Counted from the stretch's first letter, positions 1 through 10,390 are shown. The stretch is DNA of 64,000 bases from Oscillospiraceae bacterium (GCA_029219165.1 JAQXSW010000021.1:92474-156473), one strand, 5' to 3'. Made by a program: numbers and translations. Notes: generated by a model from the letters alone, not told the origin.

Positions 1-526
1 TTGGCTTTGTATATTCTCCGTTTGCATCTTTTTCATAGACTGTAACAACATTTTGAACCCTGTTTACAGCAACACAATAATTGTAGTTCTTTTTGTATTC
101 ATCAGTAGTTTTGAATGTAACTTTTCCTGCTCCGTCAACATATCCAATATTGTCGGAAACATAAAGATATTTTGTTCCGTTCATAGTCATTGAGCCCGGA
201 TTATTATAGGAGACACTACTTTGCGATGTTTTCGTAGCCTCCGTGTTTTTAGTTGTTGTAGAAGTAGGTGCTTTTGTAGTAGTTGAAGTTGCTTTTGTTG
301 TTCCTGCTACTTCTGTTGTTGATCCGGTTGTTTTTTCTTCTGTTGTACTCTGTGAACTAACAGGTGCAGATGTTGAAGCCGAGTTTTTATCCACTTTGCT
401 TTTACCGGAAAAAATACCGGAACTGAATAACACTACAAGCACAACTGCCATTATTGCAACGGCAAGAAGAATTATTCCAACAACCTGCTTGTTCAAAACT
501 CCTTTTGTCTTTTTCATTTGTCCCAT
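1..526 (-). CDS. Probable L,D-transpeptidase (YkuD family), 3' end outside window
   Basis: Only the first ~175 residues are visible, because the gene runs off the left edge. The ATG at 526 has GGAGG 7 bases upstream and overlaps the murC stop as TAATG, so the two genes are translationally coupled. The protein starts with a short basic cytoplasmic end, has one membrane segment (about residues 14-34), then a ~65-residue Thr/Ser/Lys-rich linker, and then the beginning of a folded domain with VAVNRVQNVVTVYEKD. That stretch matches the first strands of YkuD domains, which make 3-3 peptidoglycan cross-links outside the membrane. The catalytic Cys/His motif lies outside the window, so function is inferred from the domain start, the architecture and the cell-wall neighbour. 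Confidence 0.65.
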   Translation of the reverse strand, partial: MGQMKKTKGVLNKQVVGIILLAVAIMAVVLVVLFSSGIFSGKSKVDKNSASTSAPVSSQSTTEEKTTGSTTEVAGTTKATSTTTKAPTSTTTKNTEATKTSQSSVSYNNPGSMTMNGTKYLYVSDNIGYVDGAGKVTFKTTDEYKKNYNYCVAVNRVQNVVTVYEKDANGEYTKP

Positions 527-1914
527 TATTTGACCTCCGAATAGAGTTTAACCATTTTCTTAGCTGCTTTGTAGATATCTCCGCAGCCCAGAGTAATTAT
601 GATGTCTCCATTCTGTGCTCTTGCCATGACATAGTCTATTACTTCATCAAAAGTATTAAACCAGACACTGCCCGGAACCTTTTCACAGAGTTGAGAAGAA
701 TAAACATCATATGTGTTTCTTTCTCTTGAGCCCATAATTTCAGTAAGCACTGCATGGTCCGGAATTTGAAGAGCTTTTGCAAAGTCATCCATGAGCATGA
801 ATGTCCTTGAATAAGTAAATGGTTGAAAGACTGCCCAAACATTCTTGTAGCCCATTTTCATTACAGCCTCAAGAGTTGCTGTAAGTTCTGTTGGATGATG
901 AGCATAGTCATCCGCAATTGTTATTCCGTTTATTTCTGCAAGGACCTCAAAGCGTCTACCCGCTCCTTTGAAATTCCCTATTGTCTTTTCAATTTCCTCC
1001 ATGGAAATTCCGTTATAAAGGGAAACTGCAATTACTGAAAGCGCATTAAGAACCATGTGCTTTCCCGGAATGCCAAGAGCTACATGTCCTATTTTTTCTC
1101 CATTTTCAAGGACATCAAATTCAGGAAACGCTCCACGGTTATAAGTTATGTTATCAGCACTGTAGTTGTTTTTCTTGTTAAAGCCAAAAGATATTAGTTT
1201 TTTCTCCGTATTCATGTTTTTAATTGCTGTAAGAGTGTTAGCATCATCACCATTGTAAACTACAAGGTCTGATGCACTGTCACAAAACTTTGTAAATGAA
1301 GCAATAAGATTTTCCATAGTCTTGAAATATTCAAGATGGTCATCATCTACATTGAGAAGAATAACAGTATCCGGAGAAAGTTCTAAAAATGTGTCTTTAA
1401 ACTCACAGGATTCACAGACCATAATATCCGAATTGCCGGAACGTCCGTGACTGTCAATTAATGGAAGTCTTCCGCCTATTACAAGAGTAGGATCTTTCTC
1501 ATTTTCTATCATAACCTGTGAAAGAAGTGCAGTAGTGGTAGTTTTACCGTGAGTACCGCTTACACCAATACAGTTACTGTACATACGACTGATTGCGCCA
1601 AAGAGTGCAGCTCTTTCAAAAGTAGGAATTGAACTTGCCTTTGCCGCAACAAGTTCCGGATTGTCAGGAAGAAGCGCTGCAGTGTAAACAATCATTTCCG
1701 GTTTAAAAAAATCTATGTTTTCAGCACATTGGCCCATATTTATTTCTGCGCCAAGTTCTCTTAATTTGTCTATGTTGTCTCCGGGGTTATTATCAGAGCC
1801 TGTAAGTTTATATCCGTTGCTGATTAGGATTTCCGCAAGCGGACACATTCCGGAACCGCCAATTCCAATAAAATGTATTTTTTTTACCTTCTTCAAAAGC
1901 TCATCTATATTCAA
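526..1914 (-). CDS. murC: UDP-N-acetylmuramate--L-alanine ligase MurC
   Basis: MurC adds L-alanine to UDP-MurNAc with ATP in the cytoplasm, the first peptide step of peptidoglycan synthesis. The N-terminus has the KKIHFIGIGGSGM nucleotide-binding motif. The central Mur-ligase P-loop GTHGKTTTTALL and the C-terminal ligase domain (DDYAHHPTE) are present. I chose the TTG start at 1914 because AGGGGG lies 8 bases upstream and the N-terminus then matches the family; this gives 462 aa. The frame stays open to 2058, but that extension adds a hydrophobic AT-rich stretch that looks like untranslated leader. The gene is outside the dcw cluster (36-49 kb) and is followed by an L,D-transpeptidase gene. 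Confidence 0.96.
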   Translation of the reverse strand: MNIDELLKKVKKIHFIGIGGSGMCPLAEILISNGYKLTGSDNNPGDNIDKLRELGAEINMGQCAENIDFFKPEMIVYTAALLPDNPELVAAKASSIPTFERAALFGAISRMYSNCIGVSGTHGKTTTTALLSQVMIENEKDPTLVIGGRLPLIDSHGRSGNSDIMVCESCEFKDTFLELSPDTVILLNVDDDHLEYFKTMENLIASFTKFCDSASDLVVYNGDDANTLTAIKNMNTEKKLISFGFNKKNNYSADNITYNRGAFPEFDVLENGEKIGHVALGIPGKHMVLNALSVIAVSLYNGISMEEIEKTIGNFKGAGRRFEVLAEINGITIADDYAHHPTELTATLEAVMKMGYKNVWAVFQPFTYSRTFMLMDDFAKALQIPDHAVLTEIMGSRERNTYDVYSSQLCEKVPGSVWFNTFDEVIDYVMARAQNGDIIITLGCGDIYKAAKKMVKLYSEVK

Positions 1915-2052
1915 AACAAGTACCCCCTGCATTTCCCTTTTAAATATAACTATATATGTTTCTATTATATTGCATAGTAAGGAAAAAATAAATAACCAAA
2001 ATACACACGTTACTAAAATTTTTTCATAATATGTACTGGAGGGTGATTTTGT

Positions 2053-2766
2053 ATGCAAAATAAAATTATTTGCCTCGGTGGGGACAAGAGATTTTCATAT
2101 ATTAGAAAGTCAATAAACGAAGAGTTAAATATTAATGAAGCAGAGTTAATTATTCTTCCATTTTCACCCGATGAAACACTTTTATCTCAGGCTTTTAACA
2201 ATTTGAGAAAAGATCAAATTGTTCTTTATGGGGGTAACATACCAAAAGAATACAGAGACCTTAAAAATGCAATCTGTTATTCAAAATCCGAGGATTTTCT
2301 CTTAAAGAATGCAAACCTTACAGCAGAGGGTGTTCTCAGTCTTTTAATAACCGAAATTGACAAGTCACTGATTGACACAAATGTTGCTATTACAGGCTTT
2401 GGTCGAATCGGTAAGTCCCTTTTCAAGATGCTTACATCGCTCGGTTGTAAGCCTACAGCATTCTCTTGTAAAGGCAATTACCTTGCCACCGGTTATGAGA
2501 GGTTTAAAAATCTTGCCAAAGAATTTGACTGTGTGGTCAATACTGCGCCCGCCCTCGTGCTTGATGAGGAAAAACTAAAGTGCCTAAAAAAAGACTGCCT
2601 ATTGATAGAAGTGGCGTCCGCTCCTTATGGAATTGACTTTAATGCTGCTGATAAACTTGAATTAAAAACTATTGTTGCCGGTTCCTTACCGGGAAAAATA
2701 TCACCGGAATCCGCTGCAAAAATTATCCTTGAAGAAATAGAAAAAATAGCCTTCAAAGGAGAATAA
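2053..2766 (+). CDS. dpaA: Dipicolinate synthase subunit A
   Basis: DpaA (SpoVFA) pairs with DpaB to oxidise dihydrodipicolinate to dipicolinic acid, the Ca2+ chelator of the spore core, in the mother cell. At 237 aa it is somewhat shorter than the Bacillus protein. It has the N-terminal GGDKR segment, a central Rossmann motif GFGRIGKSL (about residue 115) and the family's ICYSKSEDFLLKNANLTAEG region. ATG at 2053 follows a strong GGAGGGTGA site. dpaB begins 2 bases after the stop. The gene is divergent from murC. It implies an endospore-forming organism. A mother-cell sigma promoter is expected, but I could not place one convincingly. Confidence 0.93.
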   Translation: MQNKIICLGGDKRFSYIRKSINEELNINEAELIILPFSPDETLLSQAFNNLRKDQIVLYGGNIPKEYRDLKNAICYSKSEDFLLKNANLTAEGVLSLLITEIDKSLIDTNVAITGFGRIGKSLFKMLTSLGCKPTAFSCKGNYLATGYERFKNLAKEFDCVVNTAPALVLDEEKLKCLKKDCLLIEVASAPYGIDFNAADKLELKTIVAGSLPGKISPESAAKIILEEIEKIAFKGE

Positions 2767-2768
2767 AA

Positions 2769-3350
2769 ATGAGTACAACAACTATTGGATTTGCCATGTG
2801 CGGAAGTTTTTGCACCTACAAATCCGTAATCCCCCAAATATCAATACTTAAAGATTTTGGATTTAACGTCCAACCTATTATGTCAAGAACAGCATTTGAG
2901 ACTGACACAAGGTTCGGCGAAAGTAAATATTTCATAGATGAAATTGAACGCATTACAGAAAATAAAATTTGGAACACGTTAAGGGAAGTCGAGCCTATTG
3001 GGCCTAAGAAATTATTAGACCTTTTAATTATTGAACCGGCAACAGGAAACACTATTGCAAAACTTGCAAACGGAATTGCAGATACTCCTATAACTTTAGC
3101 TGCAAAAGCTCATCTTAGAAATGCCGGGCCAATTCTTTTAGGAATTTCAACGAACGATGCACTCTCAGGTAACGCAAAAAACATTGGTTTACTTATGAAT
3201 ACAAGAAATTATTTCTTCCTCCCACTCCGTCAAGACAACTGCCAAAAGAAACCATGCTCCATAGTTGCCGATTTTTCAAAAACTTTAGAATATGCTGTTG
3301 CAGCACTTGACGGAATTCAACTTCAGCCCATTTTGGGAGAGTCCCATTAA
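2769..3350 (+). CDS. dpaB: Dipicolinate synthase subunit B
   Basis: This is the flavoprotein-like partner of DpaA (SpoVFB), 193 aa, the usual size. The start shows the family pattern FAMCGSFCTYKS, followed by MSRTAFETDTRFG and the flavin-binding-type segment IEPATGNTIAKLANGIADTP. ATG at 2769 has AAAGGAG upstream and lies 2 bases after dpaA. In Bacillus, dpaAB precede lysine-pathway genes; here the next gene is addB, 62 bases downstream, with its own ribosome site and no obvious terminator between. Confidence 0.94.
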   Translation: MSTTTIGFAMCGSFCTYKSVIPQISILKDFGFNVQPIMSRTAFETDTRFGESKYFIDEIERITENKIWNTLREVEPIGPKKLLDLLIIEPATGNTIAKLANGIADTPITLAAKAHLRNAGPILLGISTNDALSGNAKNIGLLMNTRNYFFLPLRQDNCQKKPCSIVADFSKTLEYAVAALDGIQLQPILGESH

Positions 3351-3412
3351 TGACTCGCAAAGGAGAACAAATTGTGGTAAAATATTTGCAGTTTTATCAA
3401 AGGAGATAGAAT

Positions 3413-6400
3413 ATGCTAAACATTATCACCGGTCGCTCCGGATCCGGAAAAACAACATATATCCACAGTCTTCTCAAGGAAAAGGCTATGCGTGGTGAAA
3501 ACAAACTCCTGCTTATTGTGCCGGAGCAGTTCTCCTTTGCGTCTGAAAGGCGAATTTTAACGGACCTTGATGCTAAAAACGCTCAAAACATTGAGGTGCT
3601 TAGTTTTACTCGACTTTCAAACTATGTTAACAGAAACCTCGGCGGTCTAAGCGGTAACTTTGCAGATGATGATATACGTTTAATCATCATGCTTCGTGCT
3701 CTTGAAGGGCTTACCGACAAACTTGACCTTTATTCCAAACACAAAAAAAGTGTTTCTCTTGCAAACCAACTACTTGTTCTTATCAGTGAATTCAGACGCG
3801 AGTGTATAACTCCACAAATGCTCGAACTTGCATCAAAAAACACAGCTATTGCCACATTAAGAAAAAAACTATATGAACTTGCCCTTATATATGATGCTTA
3901 TGATGCTCTTTTTGGTGCCATGTACACAGATGAAGACACTGTTTTGGACAAGCTATCAGAAAAACTAAGCCAAAATAACTTCTTTGAAGGCTACACAATT
4001 TGTATAGATGCATTCAAAGGCTTTACAAAGCAGGAATACAACATTATCAGACATTTAATAAAACAAGCAGACGAAGTATATATTTCTCCTTGTACTGAGG
4101 ACATACACAAAGATGATCCTGCCATGATTTCAAACTCTGTAAATGAAATGGCAAAAAGACTTGAAAGAATTGCAAAAGAGGAAAATATTGGTGTCAGATG
4201 TCCAAGCCAAGAAGAAACCGGTATAAAAGCTGGAAAAAGATTTTCAAGTGATGCGCTAAAATTCCTTGAAAAGAATATCTTTATGCCAACGAGTAATGAA
4301 TTTACGGAACCTTCAAACGACATTGTCCTCTTCACAGCTCAAAGCCTTTACGAAGAATGTGACTACATTGCATCCACTGTCCACCATTTAATCAGAGAAA
4401 ATGACATTAGACTTCGTGACATTGCTATAATTACAAGAAATGAAGAAAATTATAAAAAAGAGCTTCTTGCTGCACTCTCAAGATATAACATTCCGGTATT
4501 TGAAGACAGCAGGCAGCCAATAGCATTCCAACCGGTAATAACACTTGTTCAAAACGTTTTACAAATAATGCATTATGGATTTACTACCGAAAACATTCTT
4601 CATTACTTTAAAACAGGGTTATCCCCTATTTCTTTAGACGAAACTGCAAAAATAGAAAATTATGCACTTATGTGGGACATAAAAGCAAATTCTTGGAAAA
4701 ATGAATTCACTCTCAGTCCTTATGGTTTTGAAACAAAAGATAAAGACAGTGCAAAAAAAGAACGGAACGAACTAAATGACATAAGAAAAAGAGGTATTAA
4801 ACCTCTAATTAAACTCTACAACAAAATTGGAAAAGAACACAATGTAACGGCGGAAGACATAAGTGAAGCACTATATGATTTCCTTATGGAAACTGCTGTT
4901 CCGTTGAAATTAAAAGATATGGCCGTTTCATTCAATGAAAACGGCTTTACAGCCCTTGCATCTGAGCAAGACAGAGTGTGGGATATCCTCATGGATATAA
5001 TTGGTAAGCTAAGTTCTGTCTACGGAGACACGCTTACCAGTATTGAAACATACCACAATCTATTTAGCGCAATTGCAAGCACGGCAAGTTTTGGAAACAT
5101 CCCTCACGGACTGGATGAAATTATAATTGGTTCAGCTGACAGAATACGCCTTTCCTCTCCTGAAATTGTTTTTGTTGCAGGCTGTGCTGACGGCATATTC
5201 CCTCGTACAATTTCTCAGGGTGGTCTACTTTCCAAAACTGACAGAGAAAATCTCAGAAAGCTTGGAATAGAACTATCCCTTGACAACACTCTTCTTGCAA
5301 GCGAAGAGCGTTTTATTGCCTATACAGCTGTTTCAGCGGCTCGTCATAAGCTCTATGTTTCGTATCATAAAACTGAGGGAAATGAGAGCCTAATGCCTTC
5401 AATAATCTTTAAAAACATATCTTCTCTCTTCCCTAAAAATGAGGTAATAGATGCGTCCAACATAGAGCCTTCATATTACGCTGAAACAGAAAAAAGTGCA
5501 TTTCATGCATATGCAAATGCACTGGCAGCTTCAAACAAAAAAACAGACGAATTGGCAATTAAAGAAGTGCTTCTTGAAAAAGAAACATACAATGGCAAAC
5601 TGGAAACCATTGACACTGCAAAAGAAAACAAGCCATTCCAAATTAAAGATAAGAATATTTCCACCGAATTATTCAGGAAAGACATGGGTATCTCTGCTTC
5701 ACGCGTGGATAAATACTACAACTGTCCGTTTAAATACTTCTGTGAATTTGGTATGGAAGCAAAGCCTAGAAAAAAAGCAGAATTGAACGTTGCTATCTCC
5801 GGAACAGTAATTCACTATGTGCTTGAAAATATTATTAAAGAGCATAAAAAAGAGGGTCTAATTGCACTTTCTGAAGAAGAAAAAAAAGAAGCAGTAAACA
5901 AGTGGCTTAAGGCTTATATAGATAAAGAGTTAGGAGGAGCAGACGACAAATCAGACAGATTTAAATATTTATACAGTCGTCTTTCAAACGCACTATATGA
6001 CATAGTGAACAGACTGTGTGAAGAGTTTAAAGTAACTTCATTCATTCCGTGTGATTTTGAGCTTTCAATAGGAAAAGAAGATGGAATAGATGCATATACA
6101 ATTCCGCTTCCAGATGGTGGATCCGTTTCAATTTACGGAAGCGTAGATAGAGTCGACAAATACGAAAAAGACGGAAAGACCTACATAAAAGTTGTTGACT
6201 ATAAATCCGGAGGAAAAGACTTTGTTCTTTCAGACATTCTTGAGGGCCTAAATATGCAAATGCTCATATATCTCTTTTCTATTGAGGCATCAGGAAAAGA
6301 AAGATATGGCAACATTGTCCCTGCAGGAATTCTCTATTACCCTGCCAAAAAAGCAACAATTTCAAGCAAATCAAGAATTCCAACAGAAAAAGAAATACTT

Positions 6401-6805
6401 GAAAACAGCAGAGCAAACCACCGAGGAAACGGTCTCTTTATTTCAAATCAAGACGTAGTTTATGCATTGGGAAACGAAGAAGGCGATGCATTCCTAAAGA
6501 TGTTCACAGGACGTGGACAAAACAGAGTTCTTTCCGACAATTTTATCACCCTTGAAAACATGGGCAGAATAAAAAAGAAAATTGACAGAACTCTATGTGA
6601 AATGGCAATGAATCTCCATGAAGGCACAGTACCGGCAACTCCGGCTTTTCATGATAACAATAAAAATGCATGTAATTATTGTGATTACAAAGCAGTCTGC
6701 AGGGTGTCGGACGATGCATTCCATCAGATAAATCATTTAAAAAATAATGAAGTTTTTGAAATACTGCTTAATGAAGAAAACGAGGGAGGTGCCATAGTCA
6801 AATGA
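3413..6805 (+). CDS. addB: ATP-dependent helicase/nuclease subunit B (AddB)
   Basis: AddB is one half of AddAB, the Firmicutes counterpart of RecBCD, which resects double-strand breaks for RecA loading. At 1130 aa it has family length. The N-terminus carries the Walker A motif GRSGSGKTTYI. The C-terminal RecB-type nuclease domain contains VVDYKSGGKDF (about residue 926). The cysteines that bracket the nuclease and bind a 4Fe-4S cluster are present: YNCPFKYFC near residue 770 and NACNYCDYKAVC near residue 1086. ATG at 3413 follows AAAGGAG. The stop overlaps the addA start as ATGA. Confidence 0.95.
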   Translation: MLNIITGRSGSGKTTYIHSLLKEKAMRGENKLLLIVPEQFSFASERRILTDLDAKNAQNIEVLSFTRLSNYVNRNLGGLSGNFADDDIRLIIMLRALEGLTDKLDLYSKHKKSVSLANQLLVLISEFRRECITPQMLELASKNTAIATLRKKLYELALIYDAYDALFGAMYTDEDTVLDKLSEKLSQNNFFEGYTICIDAFKGFTKQEYNIIRHLIKQADEVYISPCTEDIHKDDPAMISNSVNEMAKRLERIAKEENIGVRCPSQEETGIKAGKRFSSDALKFLEKNIFMPTSNEFTEPSNDIVLFTAQSLYEECDYIASTVHHLIRENDIRLRDIAIITRNEENYKKELLAALSRYNIPVFEDSRQPIAFQPVITLVQNVLQIMHYGFTTENILHYFKTGLSPISLDETAKIENYALMWDIKANSWKNEFTLSPYGFETKDKDSAKKERNELNDIRKRGIKPLIKLYNKIGKEHNVTAEDISEALYDFLMETAVPLKLKDMAVSFNENGFTALASEQDRVWDILMDIIGKLSSVYGDTLTSIETYHNLFSAIASTASFGNIPHGLDEIIIGSADRIRLSSPEIVFVAGCADGIFPRTISQGGLLSKTDRENLRKLGIELSLDNTLLASEERFIAYTAVSAARHKLYVSYHKTEGNESLMPSIIFKNISSLFPKNEVIDASNIEPSYYAETEKSAFHAYANALAASNKKTDELAIKEVLLEKETYNGKLETIDTAKENKPFQIKDKNISTELFRKDMGISASRVDKYYNCPFKYFCEFGMEAKPRKKAELNVAISGTVIHYVLENIIKEHKKEGLIALSEEEKKEAVNKWLKAYIDKELGGADDKSDRFKYLYSRLSNALYDIVNRLCEEFKVTSFIPCDFELSIGKEDGIDAYTIPLPDGGSVSIYGSVDRVDKYEKDGKTYIKVVDYKSGGKDFVLSDILEGLNMQMLIYLFSIEASGKERYGNIVPAGILYYPAKKATISSKSRIPTEKEILENSRANHRGNGLFISNQDVVYALGNEEGDAFLKMFTGRGQNRVLSDNFITLENMGRIKKKIDRTLCEMAMNLHEGTVPATPAFHDNNKNACNYCDYKAVCRVSDDAFHQINHLKNNEVFEILLNEENEGGAIVK

Positions 6806-9800
6806 GTAATGAAAAAAGAGAATGGACTGACGACCAAAAAGACGCCATAAATTCAAGAAATGGCACCGTAATCGTCAGTGCTGCAGCGGGTTCCGGTAAA
6901 ACATCTGTACTTGTTGAGCGTATAATTCAGCGTCTAACAGACAAAGAGAACGGGTGCGATGCAGACAAATTACTAATAGTAACTTTCACCAGAGCTGCAA
7001 CAGCAGAAATGCACAGCAGACTTTCTGATGCAATAAATGAGGAACTTAAAAAGAATCCCTATGATTCGAATCTTCAAAGGCAACAAATGCTCCTTCCATC
7101 CGCAAACATATATACAATTGATGCATTCTGTGCAAATCTTGTACGTGAGCACTTTGAGTCCATAAAGGACTATAAAATACATCCCGATTTCTCCCCTCTT
7201 GATGAGGGTGAGTCCAAGGTTCTTCAAAGCCAGGCAATGCAAATTGTCCTTGATGAACTTTATAGCAATAAGGAAAACAAAAACTTTAAAAATCTACTTG
7301 AATTACTTTTCCATGGAAAAGACGACTCAACTCTTGAAGACAACATAAGAAAACTTTATAACTACTCAAGAGCATATCCATCTCCAAACACATGGCTTGA
7401 CAGCGCTGTAAGCGAATATAATCCGGATATACCACTTAATGAATCGCCAATTGGTAAGGCTATTGTTTTAAATGCAGTGGAAGTCCTAGACTATGCAATA
7501 AAGCAAGGAAATTCCGGAATTGAAGCTATGTCTTCTGATGAAGAGGCTACACTTTGCAATTCATACATCATACTGAAAAATGAATTGGAGTTATGCGAAA
7601 AACTGAAAGTTCTTATTGAAGACTATAATTTTTCAGAAGCAAACCGTCTCTTGAATGACTTTAGCTTTTCAAGATGGAGTACGCCAAAGGGAAAAACAGG
7701 AGATCCAATTTTTGTAGCTGCAAAGGCAAGCAGAGATTTGATTAAGAAAATCCTAACAGAAAAACTTCCTAAAATAATCAGCCAAACAAATGAGGATGCA
7801 CTTGAAGACATTAAAACAATAGGCCCACTTGCCTTGGAACTCGTAAATGCAACAAAGAGATTTTCCGACATCTATATGGAACTCAAACTTCAAATTAACA
7901 AGTTGGATTTCTCTGATATTTCCCATTTTGCACTGGAACTTCTTGTTAAGGACCCTTCAAAAGATAATTTTGAAAAAACTGAACTTGCCCTGGATATTTC
8001 CAATTCATTTGAAGAAATATTAATTGATGAATACCAGGATACAAACAAGGCGCAAGACATGATCTTTAGAGCCATATCCAGAGATGAAAACAATCTGTTT
8101 ATGGTCGGAGATGTTAAACAAAGTATCTACGGATTTCGTCAGGCAATGCCGGAAATCTTTCTTGAAAAGAAGAATTCATTTGATAAATTCAACAGAGACA
8201 ATCCTAAATATCCTGCAACCATTACTTTAGGTCAAAATTTCAGAAGCAGAAAAGGCGTAACCGACTATGTAAATCATGTTTTTACAAAAGTTATGTCAAA
8301 AAGTTGCGGTGATGTAAATTACAACAATGAGGAAAAACTTGTATATGGAGCAAAATATGACAATATCAATTGTCCGGACACAGAATTCCATATAGTAAAA
8401 ACAACAGATGAACTGACATCTCTTGAATCGCAAACAGAATTTATTGCAAAGTACATTACAAACCGTGTGAAAAATGAACCGGATACAAATTACAGAGATT
8501 TTACAATTTTAATGCAAACAGTAACCGGTAAAATAAGCACAATTGAAAAAAAATTCAAAGAATACGGAATTCCGGTTTACTCAGATGTAGATTCCGGTTT
8601 CTTTAGTACTCCTGATATTCAAATTATGACATCCCTTCTAAAAGTCATAGATAATCCTCTGCTTGATGTACCTATGCTCTCCGTTCTTCTTTCACCAATA
8701 TTTGGTTTCACTTTGGATGACATGGCTAAAATCCGCATAAATTCAAGAAAAACTTCACTTTATCATGCTCTTCTACTTGGTGAAAAAGCCGGATTTGAGA
8801 AATGCATTGAAGCTTGTAAAGCGCTACGCCTTTACAGAACACTTTCAGTGTCACTTCCGGCCGGAGAACTCATAAGAAGAATATATGATGACACTCTATT
8901 CCCCACTATATCTGCTGCACTTCCAAACGGTGCCGTGAGACGTGCAAATTTAATGCTTCTGCAAAAATATGCTGACGACTATGACCGAACCAGCACATAT
9001 GGAATTTCAGGCTTTGTAAGATATATAGAAAAGATGGAAGAAAATGATATGGATACAAACAGCGCAAACGAAGTACCAGACTCTGCAAACGTTGTCAGAG
9101 TTATGAGTATCCATAAGAGTAAAGGTCTTGAATTTAAAAACTGTATTCTTCTAAACACAGACAAGCAGTTTAACAAACGTGATTTAAATGCAAATGTTAT
9201 TCTCCACCCTACCTTAGGCGTGGGAATAAAAGGGCGAAACTTTGAGTCGGGAAACACTTACCCGTGCCTTGTCCACAGTGCTATAAAGCTTGAAGTCGAA
9301 AAAAATCTTATGTCTGAAAACATAAGAGTTCTTTATGTTGCTCTTACCAGAGCAAAAGAACGACTTATTATTGTAGGTGGGACAAAAGATGAACCTGAAA
9401 AATTCTTTGAAGATTTCTCAGATAAAATAGACAGTAGCGGAAACATTGCCCCCTACACAATAAGATCAGCTTCAAGTTTCATGAATATTCTTCTGCCGGC
9501 AACTCTTACTCATCCAAGTGCAAAATTATTCAGAGATTATTGTTCCACCGGGATTCCGGTAGTTCCTACAGAAGAAAAAATACTTTGTATGTGGCATGAC
9601 TTGGCAGATGAAGAACCTTTTGAAAACAAAGAAAATCAGGCGGATGATAATAAACTTAATAAAACGGATGAATTTCTATCCCTTGTTCAGGATATTAAAC
9701 AAAGAATGGAATATGAATATCCATTTAAAGCCCTTTCAAATATTACAACAAAAAGGGCTGCATCCCATCTTAATGACGGAGGTTTTTCAGAGGAATTCTT

Positions 9801-10350
9801 TGCAAGTACAAGGCCGGAATTTAGATCAAGATCCGGACTTACTCCTGCTGAAAGAGGTACTTGTCTACATAAATTCATGCAATATGCAGACTTTAAGGCT
9901 GTAGAAAATAATATAGATGAGGAAATTAAAAGACTCTCCTCTCTTGGTTTCTTAACAATCAGAGAACTTTCATCAATAGATCCACAAAAGGTATACGGTT
10001 TCCTCAATTCTCCTATTTATGAAAGAATGAACAGAAGTCAAAACATAATGCGTGAAAAGAAGTTTGCAGTCTTAGTCCCTGCCGGCAATTTTGAGCCGTC
10101 TCTTCCGGACAACCAAAAAGATGAGCCGGTACTTATTCAAGGTATTGCCGACTGTGTGTTTGAAGAGAATGGAAATTTAATTCTGGTTGACTATAAGACG
10201 GACAATACCAAGGATGAAAACGTCCTCATTGAACGTCACAAGCCACAACTTGAAACGTACGTAAGCGCACTTACGGAATGTCTTGGAATGCCTGTTACAG
10301 AGGCATATATCTATTCATTTAGTTTGGATAAAGAAATTAGAGTAATATAA
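6802..10350 (+). CDS. addA: ATP-dependent helicase/nuclease subunit A (AddA)
   Basis: This is a UvrD-like superfamily 1 helicase with a C-terminal nuclease, the partner of AddB; 1182 aa. Visible motifs are Walker A SAAAGSGKTS (residues ~27-36), motif II DEYQDT (~407), QSIYGFRQA (~437), MSIHKSKGLEF, VALTRAKERL and the nuclease motif LVDYKTDN (~1128). It is translationally coupled to addB by ATGA and is followed directly by a bidirectional terminator. No recBCD-like genes are seen. Confidence 0.96.
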   Translation: MSNEKREWTDDQKDAINSRNGTVIVSAAAGSGKTSVLVERIIQRLTDKENGCDADKLLIVTFTRAATAEMHSRLSDAINEELKKNPYDSNLQRQQMLLPSANIYTIDAFCANLVREHFESIKDYKIHPDFSPLDEGESKVLQSQAMQIVLDELYSNKENKNFKNLLELLFHGKDDSTLEDNIRKLYNYSRAYPSPNTWLDSAVSEYNPDIPLNESPIGKAIVLNAVEVLDYAIKQGNSGIEAMSSDEEATLCNSYIILKNELELCEKLKVLIEDYNFSEANRLLNDFSFSRWSTPKGKTGDPIFVAAKASRDLIKKILTEKLPKIISQTNEDALEDIKTIGPLALELVNATKRFSDIYMELKLQINKLDFSDISHFALELLVKDPSKDNFEKTELALDISNSFEEILIDEYQDTNKAQDMIFRAISRDENNLFMVGDVKQSIYGFRQAMPEIFLEKKNSFDKFNRDNPKYPATITLGQNFRSRKGVTDYVNHVFTKVMSKSCGDVNYNNEEKLVYGAKYDNINCPDTEFHIVKTTDELTSLESQTEFIAKYITNRVKNEPDTNYRDFTILMQTVTGKISTIEKKFKEYGIPVYSDVDSGFFSTPDIQIMTSLLKVIDNPLLDVPMLSVLLSPIFGFTLDDMAKIRINSRKTSLYHALLLGEKAGFEKCIEACKALRLYRTLSVSLPAGELIRRIYDDTLFPTISAALPNGAVRRANLMLLQKYADDYDRTSTYGISGFVRYIEKMEENDMDTNSANEVPDSANVVRVMSIHKSKGLEFKNCILLNTDKQFNKRDLNANVILHPTLGVGIKGRNFESGNTYPCLVHSAIKLEVEKNLMSENIRVLYVALTRAKERLIIVGGTKDEPEKFFEDFSDKIDSSGNIAPYTIRSASSFMNILLPATLTHPSAKLFRDYCSTGIPVVPTEEKILCMWHDLADEEPFENKENQADDNKLNKTDEFLSLVQDIKQRMEYEYPFKALSNITTKRAASHLNDGGFSEEFFASTRPEFRSRSGLTPAERGTCLHKFMQYADFKAVENNIDEEIKRLSSLGFLTIRELSSIDPQKVYGFLNSPIYERMNRSQNIMREKKFAVLVPAGNFEPSLPDNQKDEPVLIQGIADCVFEENGNLILVDYKTDNTKDENVLIERHKPQLETYVSALTECLGMPVTEAYIYSFSLDKEIRVI

Positions 10351-10389
10351 AAAACAGCTTACCGGTTTAAAATCGGTAAGCTGTTTTTA
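10351..10389. terminator. Bidirectional terminator between addA and the histidine kinase gene
   Basis: Inverted repeat AACAGCTTACCG/CGGTAAGCTGTT with a 9-base loop, flanked by A and T runs. It can end transcription from both converging genes. Confidence 0.9.
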
Positions 10390-10390
10390 T

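Noticed and set aside
243..533. Val-rich plus-strand reading frame
   Set aside because: It mirrors the Thr-rich linker of the minus-strand L,D-transpeptidase and has no ribosome site.
2001..2043. CATAATATG with an upstream AC as a sporulation sigma (SigK/SigE) promoter for dpaA
   Set aside because: The predicted transcript start would fall on the ribosome site of dpaA, leaving no leader, and the -10 match is imperfect.
1915..2058. N-terminal extension of MurC with a membrane-like segment
   Set aside because: No ribosome site, AT-rich leader composition, and the TTG at 1914 with AGGGGG gives the normal MurC start.
3350..3403. 17-codon reading frame between dpaB and addB as a leader peptide
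   Set aside because: No ribosome site or attenuator structure; it ends at the addB ribosome site by chance.
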